NCBI RefSeq assembly: GCF_947242115.1
Contig: NC_074711.1
Location: 6,191,934 to 6,255,933, forward strand
Reading direction: 5' to 3'
DNA from: Biomphalaria glabrata
Taxonomy: Eukaryota > Mollusca > Gastropoda > Planorbidae
Length of the DNA: 64,000 bases
Shown here: positions 56,746-64,000 of the stretch, piece by piece
Layout of the letters: the number at the start of each line of letters is the position of its first letter
Numbering within the stretch: position 1 is the first letter of the stretch
Position numbers and translations under genes: made by a program
Notes under the pieces: generated by a model
Databases searched by the model: none
What the model was told of the DNA's origin: nothing
Seen by the model: the letters and a program-made list of their open reading frames with translations, nothing else

Positions 56746-57072
56746 GAGATATTGATAATGTTTAGTAAAGGAAAAATTCATTATTTACATCTTAGATCCA
56801 TTATCTTTTTATTTAATGGTGTTATTTTGGATAGATAGAGAAAATTAAGTGCTTAAACTCTATAAATACATTGAAGGCTTATAACTGTAAAAAAATTATC
56901 CAAAAAAAAACAAACAAAAAAGAATGCCCTGTATATAATAAAAACTAGAAGCATATAAGGCTTGACTACTTAATTAATATATTCATTTTGAAGATTTTTT
57001 TCTTATTGCATATAAGAAATAAATTCTGGTTTAATTTTTTTTTAGATTCTGGAGTAAAGAGAAGGCTGAACC

Positions 57073-60000
57073 ATGCTGCGACTGTGGCCTTTACGCCAAG
57101 TTGCTAAAGTTCAGAATGTTTTAGGAGGATTAACACAAATAGGTATTTACACATGTTGATGCATTGCATATAATATATAAGATGTACATGACTATTTATT
57201 ATTATACATTGCTTGTATGTAATGTTATTAAATAGTTGTATCTTTGGTGTATTATTTATTAGCATATATATATGAAAGCTAGTTTACCAAGTATGGACAT
57301 TAAAAATAGTTTTCAAATTTTGAATAGCTACTAAATCAACACAGCCAGCCCCTGCTCCAGAACTGGTTGAAGTATTTATTGATGATAAGCAAGTATTTGT
57401 AGAACCAGGCACAACAGTTTTGCAGGTAGGATGTTAATAGCAAACAACATTACACAACATTTGTACAAAGTTTAAACACATCATTAAGTACATTGTTTTC
57501 TCACAGGCATGTGCTGTGGCAGGCGTGGAAATACCAAGATTCTGTTATCATGACAGGCTCTCAATTGCTGGCAACTGTCGAATGTGTCTTGTTGAAGTAG
57601 AAAGGTCACCTAAAGTAAGATCATTGTATACATTCTAAAGACAATGTTAGGCTTGTCTGTGGATAAAAAAAAAATTACTTTCTTTTACTATTTTTATACA
57701 TTGTTAAAAATGAGGCTTAAATTATTGACAATTGTTCATTTCTGTTGTTATATACTGTGTTATGTCTTGATGGTCGAAAGTATTTAATAAAGTTTACTTT
57801 CAGCCTGTGGCATCATGTGCTATGCCAGTGATGAAAGGAATGAAAGTTAAGACAGATTCTCCAATGACTCGTAAAGCAAGGTTTGTTCAGTAGTTAGGGT
57901 ACTTAATTATTGAAAATAATACAAATATTATCTCAGAAATATCTCCTGAAAACAAAGAATGTCTTTGCAACTGTTTCTTTTATTTATATTTTTGCATACT
58001 TCTGAATATTTATGAACTAATCATTTCCCATCTGTAGGGAAGGTGTCATGGAGTTTTTATTGATGAATCATCCTTTAGACTGTCCTATTTGTGATCAGGG
58101 AGGTGAATGTGACCTGCAGGTAGGAAGAGTAATGTAATAGTGTCAAATATTTTTTTTTTAATCAGATTAACATTATCTTTTTTTTTTTGTACTTTAAATG
58201 GCCAAGTACTAATTATTTAGTAAACAGGTTTTTAATTGGCTTCATCATGTGATATAATTACAAAACTGCAAAAATAGATTATCAGGTGGCCATGAGATAA
58301 AAGATTGATTGCTGGAATACCATTTTTGGGAACAGGAAAACTCATTTCTAATGCTTAGAGCTTTATGTTAGAATGATTGAAACAGTTTTAGGTTATTAAA
58401 TAAGATGGACTAGAAGAAAGTTTTCTGCTATCCTCTAGAGTTAGCAGAATATTTCAAAGTCCTATATAAACTTGGGGAAATCTGGGAATGAGCCTTTCAA
58501 GTTTAGCACATTCTTCGTTCCACCCCAAACATTGTGTGAATGTTTTTCTATTAACTCATAACTGTGTTTGCTTGCTATTAGTGAAGTGAATTTTCAAATT
58601 AAAGACACTTTGAGAATCAAAATGAAAATTGACTAGGAGACAGTACCTGAGTTTTCTGTCCCTTTTTTTTTTTTTCTAGGACCAGTCCATGGCCTTTGGT
58701 AGTGATAGAAGTAGGTTCACAGATAATGCCTTCACAGGAAAACGTGCAGTAGAAGATAAAAATATTGGCCCTCTCATCAAAACCATCATGACTAGATGCA
58801 TTCAGTGTACCAGGTGTATAAGGTGAGATTGTCCACTTTAGAAGTAGTTCATCATTATATACACCTAGCCACTGTACACACTAATTGATATTAGAAGATA
58901 ATCTGTTACATTTGTTCATTAAACATAAGTTGTACAATCTTTTGTGTTGTTATGAATTTACCGGTATGCTTTCCTGATAATTAACAGATTTGCGAGTGAA
59001 ATAGCTGGTGTGGATGATCTGGGTACCAGTGGTAGAGGGACGGACATGCAGGTTGGAACCTATGTGGAGAAAATGTTTAAATCAGAGCTTTCTGGCAATG
59101 TGATTGACTTGTGTCCTGTAGGAGCTTTAACCTCGAAACCATATGCTTTCACTGCAAGACCATGGGAGATCAGGTAAGTTCATCATTACGTTAAAGGAAT
59201 AAAATCTATGACCCATATTAGAAGACACAAGAAAAGTCACAATGCGGGAGAATGTCCTCATTAAAAAAAGGATTTGTCTTCATGATGATGTGCTGGTACA
59301 GAGTCATTACTTTTAACAGTATATTTGTGATTCAAATATGTTGACTTGCAATAAAGTCATTGACATAACTTTTAACAGTTGCCTAAGATGGTGATCTGAA
59401 TCATTTCAGTTTCTTTAACAATAGAAATGGAGAAAACTGTAGTTTATTCTTTTGAACTAATCGTCTCCTCTTCTCAACTAAAAAATGTTATTAAATACAA
59501 GCTCACTTTATCTGACGATTCTTCCAAACTAGCTTGAACACACAGTTTCCCCCTTGTTTTAGACATCTTAAATTGTCCGTATATATTTCTAAAAAGTCAT
59601 TTTGCAACTTAAGTTAAATGATATTTGCTTTTATTGGTGTTCTATAACTGGCAAAAAAATACACAAATCTTGCTTAAAATGCTCAGCAATGTAAGCAATA
59701 TAAGAAATAACATCAAATGAAGTACCATTAAAGAAAAATGTACATTTTAAATCCTGTAAAGTAATCTATGTGTAGAATGCAAATTAAAATCTTTGTCTTT
59801 TTAATGGGCCTTTTCTTCATTCTCATTATATACATTTGTTTCTTTGTGGTAAATGTAACAGAGAATAGTTTTATGGTGTTGTTAATCACATCTGTTGAGC
59901 CAAGGTGTTAATCTATTTATTTCTGCAACTAAATATCAGGAAGGTAGAGAGCATTGATGTGATGGATGCTGTGGGAAGCAATATTGTTGTGGGCATGAGA

Positions 60001-60884
60001 ACTAATGAAGTCATGAGAGTACTGCCCAGAGTTAATGAGGTTAGAAAACTTACTTACTTTTTATTTTCAATGAAAATGGATAGAAACAATACATTTTCTG
60101 CTATCTGACATAGTTAGCAGAAGGTTTCAAAGTCCAATATTAATATGGGGAATTCTGGGAATGAGTCTTTATAGTTAAGCTCCTTCTTCGTTCCACCCCT
60201 AACATTAAAAAAAAAAATGAAACAAAAAAATCGGTGTAGATTAGGTAAATCTGATCTATACTTTTCTACAAATTTAAGTCTATGAAAGTTGTTCTTTAAA
60301 TCAGGATATCAACGAAGAGTGGATTTCAGACAAAACAAGATTTGCTTATGATGGACTTAAACGCCAAAGGTTAACAACACCATTTATAAATGTCGATGGT
60401 CAGTTAGTACCAACAGACTGGGAGACTGCATTTGTCAAAGTAGCAGAGAAGGTGAGTTTATTAGTTTGCAAATAATTACAAAACTTGATTTAAAGCATTG
60501 TCATAAAAAATATTTCCTTGGTGTTTCTTTACTTATCCACTGATCAAACAGCAACTTAATGGATGAACTCAAACTCATTGTAAAGCAAATTACAAGCAAC
60601 TAAAATTATTATTTAAACAACTCTCGAACTCATTGTAAAGCAAGCTACAGCAACAAAAATTATTATTAAAACTACAAAACCTTTTTATAGATCTTAGCTC
60701 TACATGTTCAGAACACAAAACTCACTCAAATGTCAAAAACCTGACACTCTCACAAGTCATGTTCATTTACAACTCCATTAGTCCAACCAGTCGGCATGTC
60801 AACACAGGTTTACCTTAGGTCATTAAGGTCAGCCAATACACATACACCAGTCTGTCACCATACTGCTACAAAGATCACCTAGAA

Positions 60885-60948
<64 letters not shown>

Positions 60949-63518
60949 AGAAAGTATGTATGTATGTCCCGCATAGAAATCAAAATCATTTGAACAATCT
61001 TGATAAAACTTGGCATGAATGTTCCTTAGATCATTGCGGAGACCGGGGGGCCTGAAAAATAAAAAAAAAAAGCTAAATTATCTCTATTTAAACCCATTTT
61101 CACAGTATTTTATATTTGATATGAATATAAAGGCTTAACGGGTAAATGTAACAGCTTAACTGGTAAACCCATTTTCGCAATCTACTTTTATTTTCCTTTC
61201 GAAGAAAAAAAAACTTGAAAGGAACATTAGCCAAGTTTGACATAGATCTAACTCCTATCCACTAGATTAATTATATTTATTTATTTACCGTAATAACCCT
61301 ATTCTGTGGTGGGACTATGGGGTGAAAGGAAGAAGAGAACTGTGTGTGATGATTGCTGGTTGTTTATAGTCGCCTTGTTTTCTAAGTGACATATTAAACT
61401 TGTGTCTTGCCATTGTTCCCTTTTCGTTGAGTTGCCTTACATTGTTATGACACTATTTCTTTAAAGTTGTGACATGTATACTACCCCTCAGGTCAAGAAA
61501 GTGGATCCCAAGTTAATAGCTGGAGTAGCTGGGAGCACTGCTGATGCTGAGGCCATGGTTTGCTTGAAGGACATGATCAACCGTCTTGGAGGAGAGCTGC
61601 TCTGTACTGAAGACTCATTCCCCTTGAATCGCTCTGGGTTAGTACATGTGTACGAAAGAAGACTTCCTGAAGAATGTTGTGAAGATTTTAAGTTTTTTTT
61701 TTTTAAATGTATTTTTTGTTTAAAGCAATGTGGATGTTCTGGCCTCTTGTCATGTATTTAACAGCCTTTTATCATGATGACTTTCAAGGAACAATGTCCA
61801 TATCAACACACCTAGTTTGTTCGAAATGCTTAAGGGCAGTAACAATAGCCTTCACAGTGTAATATTCTAGAAGTGCAATGAGAGATAAAGAAATGTGGAA
61901 GATTCAACAGGTCAACACGCTGGGTTTTTAAATCTAGCCAGATTGTGGTCATTTATTAGTACTGCCAAGTCATCAAAGTGCACAGTTTTATATATAAATA
62001 TGGACTAGAAGAAAGTTTTCTGCTATCCTCTTGAGTTAGCAGAATATTTCAAAGTCCTATATAAACTTGGGGAAATCTGGGAATGAGCCTTTCAAGTTTA
62101 GCACATTCTTCGTTCCACTCCAGACATTGTGTGAATGTTTTAATATTAACTCATAACTGTATTTGCTTGCCATTTTTTGCTTGAATTTTAAAATTAAAGA
62201 CACTTTGAGAATCAAAAATTAAAAAAAGAAAAATCCATTTTTTTAAAAGTTAATTTTCATTCTAGACAAAAGTGTGACTAAGGCCTTTCTTGGGTAAATT
62301 ACTGCACATTCTGTAGTGTGTTAATTCATTTTTGTTTGTAAAATGTTTGTTTGTTTGTTTGTAAAATGTTTTACATGTTTCGGATGTTTTAGACAAAAGT
62401 TTGACTGAGGCCTGTCTTGGGTAAATTACTGTACATTCTGTATTGTATTAATTCATTTTCATGAGGATAGAGTCTGTGTTTTCATAATGTATTTACTAGT
62501 TATTTTAGTTTTAAGAATTCTCAAGCAAATAATAAATACAAGAACAGTTGCGTTTTTTTTTTTAAAAACCTTTTACCAGATAACCCAACATTTTCACAAA
62601 CTAGGGACTGTAATGCCTTTGCAGTTCTTTGTTTCACCATTATTTTCTAAGCAGTACAAGATTTCTAGCTACTGTTTATTTCAAAGAATGAATTACATCT
62701 TTGCTAGGACTAATTTGAACAAGTGCTCCTTCTTCCCTAGTACCATTAGAGCATGGAACTGGTTGCCTGAATCATTCAGGAAAACCAATGAGTCGGCAGA
62801 GTTTGAGTCCCTAATTAACATGCTCAACTATTTTAACATGTGGATGGTTTAGGACGTAATGATTTTTCTCTTTTGAAGGAATGTTAAAAGACAAGAAGAT
62901 TATAAGATTTAGCACAGTCCACTAATAGTCACTGAGATTTTGAATTTTGGGATCTTTGAGCGCCTCTGAGTCCACCCAGCTCTAATGGGTACCTGACAAT
63001 AGTTGGGGAAAAGAAAAGGCAGTTGGTCATTGTGCTTTACTTTTACTAATATTTACTGTCTGTCTAGTAATGTAAACATTTATGACGTACCAATACATTC
63101 TAATTATTATTACTTGTTTTGATTCATACAGCATCGACTTCAGGTCTAATTACATCTTCAACACAACAATAGGAGGCATAGAACAGGCTGATGTAGTTTT
63201 GCTGATAGGCACAAATCCAAGATTAGAGGCGCCTTTGATCAATGCTCGTATCAGGAAAACGTATGTACATCTAGATGAAAAATATACCCTATGTAAATAT
63301 TACTCAGTTGTAGAGAATCAATTTATAAGTAATGTTAATGAAAATATTGTTGTCATTAATGCAGTAAAAACTTCTTAAAATCTAGGGTTGTTTACAAGTT
63401 AATTTGTTATTTTACAAGCATCTTAACTTCAGCATTTTTTTCCCTCTTCAGATGGATACACAGTGAAGTTTGTGTTGGGGTTCTTGGAGCTCCAGTCGAC
63501 CTTTCTTATGAATATCAA
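57073..63518 (+). CDS. NDUFS1: NADH-ubiquinone oxidoreductase 75-kDa subunit, first 12 coding exons (partial)
   Basis: Largest core subunit of mitochondrial complex I; carries the N1b, N4 and N5 iron-sulfur clusters of the N-module. Exons: 57073-57142 (after an acceptor at 57044), 57328-57425, 57507-57614, 57804-57880, 58038-58119, 58680-58822, 58988-59173, 59940-60039, 60305-60451, 61492-61637, 63132-63260 and 63452-63518, then onward past the window. The start MLRLWPLRQ gives a mitochondrial presequence. The 2Fe-2S domain has [19 protein letters not shown]; the His-Cys region has [20 protein letters not shown]; the cluster-binding segment has [18 protein letters not shown] and [15 protein letters not shown]. 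Then follow [15 protein letters not shown] and [20 protein letters not shown]. All cluster-binding cysteines expected in these motifs are present. About 420 of the usual 730 residues lie in the window. Confidence 0.96.
58381..58625 (+). repeat. Hairpin-bearing interspersed repeat, copy 1
   Basis: Contains ATGGACTAGAAGAAAG, then TTCTGCTA...TAGCAGAA (8-bp inverted stem), GGGGAAATCTGGGAATGAGC, CATTCTTCGTTCCAC and AAAGACACTTTGAGAATCAA. Matches 61981-62220 closely and 60076-60210 in part. Family not recognised. Confidence 0.85.
60076..60210 (+). repeat. Hairpin-bearing interspersed repeat, copy 2 (diverged, short)
   Basis: Keeps the TTCTGCTA...TAGCAGAA stem with a different loop, then GGGGAATTCTGGGAATGAG and CTTCTTCGTTCCACCCCTAA. 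Ends in an A run. Confidence 0.75.
60886..60945. repeat. (AT)n microsatellite, about 60 bp
   Basis: Uninterrupted AT dinucleotides in an NDUFS1 intron, directly followed by an AAGTATGTATGTATGTCCCG-type repeat start. Confidence 0.98.
60950..61285. repeat. Probable interspersed repeat in NDUFS1 intron
   Basis: Includes CATAGAAATCAAAATCATTT, GATAAAACTTGGCATGAATG and GGAACATTAGCCAAGTTTGA; the last part matches 41790-41850. Family not recognised. Confidence 0.5.
61981..62220 (+). repeat. Hairpin-bearing interspersed repeat, copy 3
   Basis: About 90 percent like 58381-58625 by eye, same orientation, with the TTCTGCTA/TAGCAGAA stem preserved. Confidence 0.85.
62262..62462. repeat. Local duplication, period about 127 bp
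   Basis: TAGACAAAAGTGTGACTAAG then CTTGGGTAAATTACTGCACA (62262-62335) recurs at 62391-62462 with few changes. Confidence 0.8.
62540..62852 (+). mobile_element. LINE fragment (reverse transcriptase C-terminal end)
   Basis: The frame ends with [20 protein letters not shown] followed by WNWLPESF, the signature seen at the end of many RT proteins of Jockey/CR1/L2-type LINEs. Only the tail is present. Family uncertain. Confidence 0.65.
62935..63050 (+). mobile_element. SINE fragment, same family as 21760
   Basis: GCGCCTCTGAGTCCACCCAG and GGGTACCTGACAATAGTTGG match the body of the full SINE. Head and tail are missing or altered. Confidence 0.8.
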
Positions 63519-64000
63519 GTTAGTTGTTTTTTTTAAGTGCTCTGTGATTTGGAAGAGTATTACCATATATTTCTTAACAATGTTATATTTTGTGTTGATG
63601 CTACATGGCATTATTATGTGTTTCTTATTAGATGCACTGTACAAAGTTCATAACCTTGTTTTAAAGATGGCAATATTAAAAAACAAACATTTTGAATCTA
63701 AAAGCATGCTAAACTATTGAGTAAATACATAACACAAGATAATTCATTGACTAATTTTTATCAGTTTTATTTAGATTTCCTGTCAGTGATTAGTATCCTG
63801 CTGCTCTAGTGTCTCTCTTCTGTCTCCCACCAATTTTTCCTTTTTTGCAGTTGTCCTATTAGCTCAGACACAATGATCATTGTTTTTATGACTTAGTTAT
63901 TGTGCTGCAAATGTTATTACACAGATTATCATATTACAATTTCCAGCCATTTAGGCTGTCCTATAAGCTATAGTTTCTAACAGAAATTATGTTCTGCTAA

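Noticed and set aside
62487-62852. A host gene within an NDUFS1 intron
   Set aside because: The C-terminal part matches the LINE reverse transcriptase tail signature.

Overview
The window is eukaryotic nuclear DNA, AT-rich, with genes split into many short exons, GT-AG introns and dense interspersed repeats. The scattered TCTAGATC-type islands, the tRNA-derived SINE family, the RNase H-bearing LINE and the protein sequences suggest a freshwater pulmonate (heterobranch) snail of the Biomphalaria/Bulinus kind. The species call is an inference; the gene calls do not depend on it.

Layout: (1) 1-825 is the last exon of an unrecognised + strand gene, followed by its 3'UTR. (2) 2.7-18 kb has no host gene. 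It holds a hAT transposon with clear ends (4115-6965, carrying an 11-copy 32-bp minisatellite) and an RNase H LINE on the - strand (about 8043-16433). That LINE is split by a young Ty3/Gypsy-like LTR element (10118-15734). (3) 19971-36574 (+) is almost all of NUP107, 26 recognised exons coding 932 residues. Its introns hold a 182-bp tandem array, SINEs, RTE-like LINE pieces and a TIR element. (4) 37793-42220 (-) is NF-YA, convergent with NUP107, with a solo LTR and a displaced exon copy in one intron. (5) 43.9-46.7 kb holds RTE-like LINE remains. (6) 47787-54876 (-) is eEF1B alpha (EEF1B2-type), 222 residues, with a solo LTR split by a TIR element in intron 5 and a candidate 60-nt cassette exon. 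(7) 57073 to the right edge (+) is the first 12 recognised exons of NDUFS1 (complex I 75-kDa subunit), whose 3' part lies outside the window.

The four named genes are unrelated housekeeping genes: nuclear pore scaffold, CCAAT-box transcription factor, translation elongation and respiratory complex I. They are not an operon or pathway. eEF1B and NDUFS1 are head to head across about 2 kb with ETS/GABP-type motifs between them. I see no CRISPR array, no intact non-retroelement cassette and no clear new multi-gene system. The most unusual material is structural. Two TIR elements share a core of about 80-bp tandem repeats but have different end words. Host splice signals and exon pieces have been duplicated in NUP107 and NF-YA. 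A hairpin-bearing repeat occurs three times in NDUFS1 introns.
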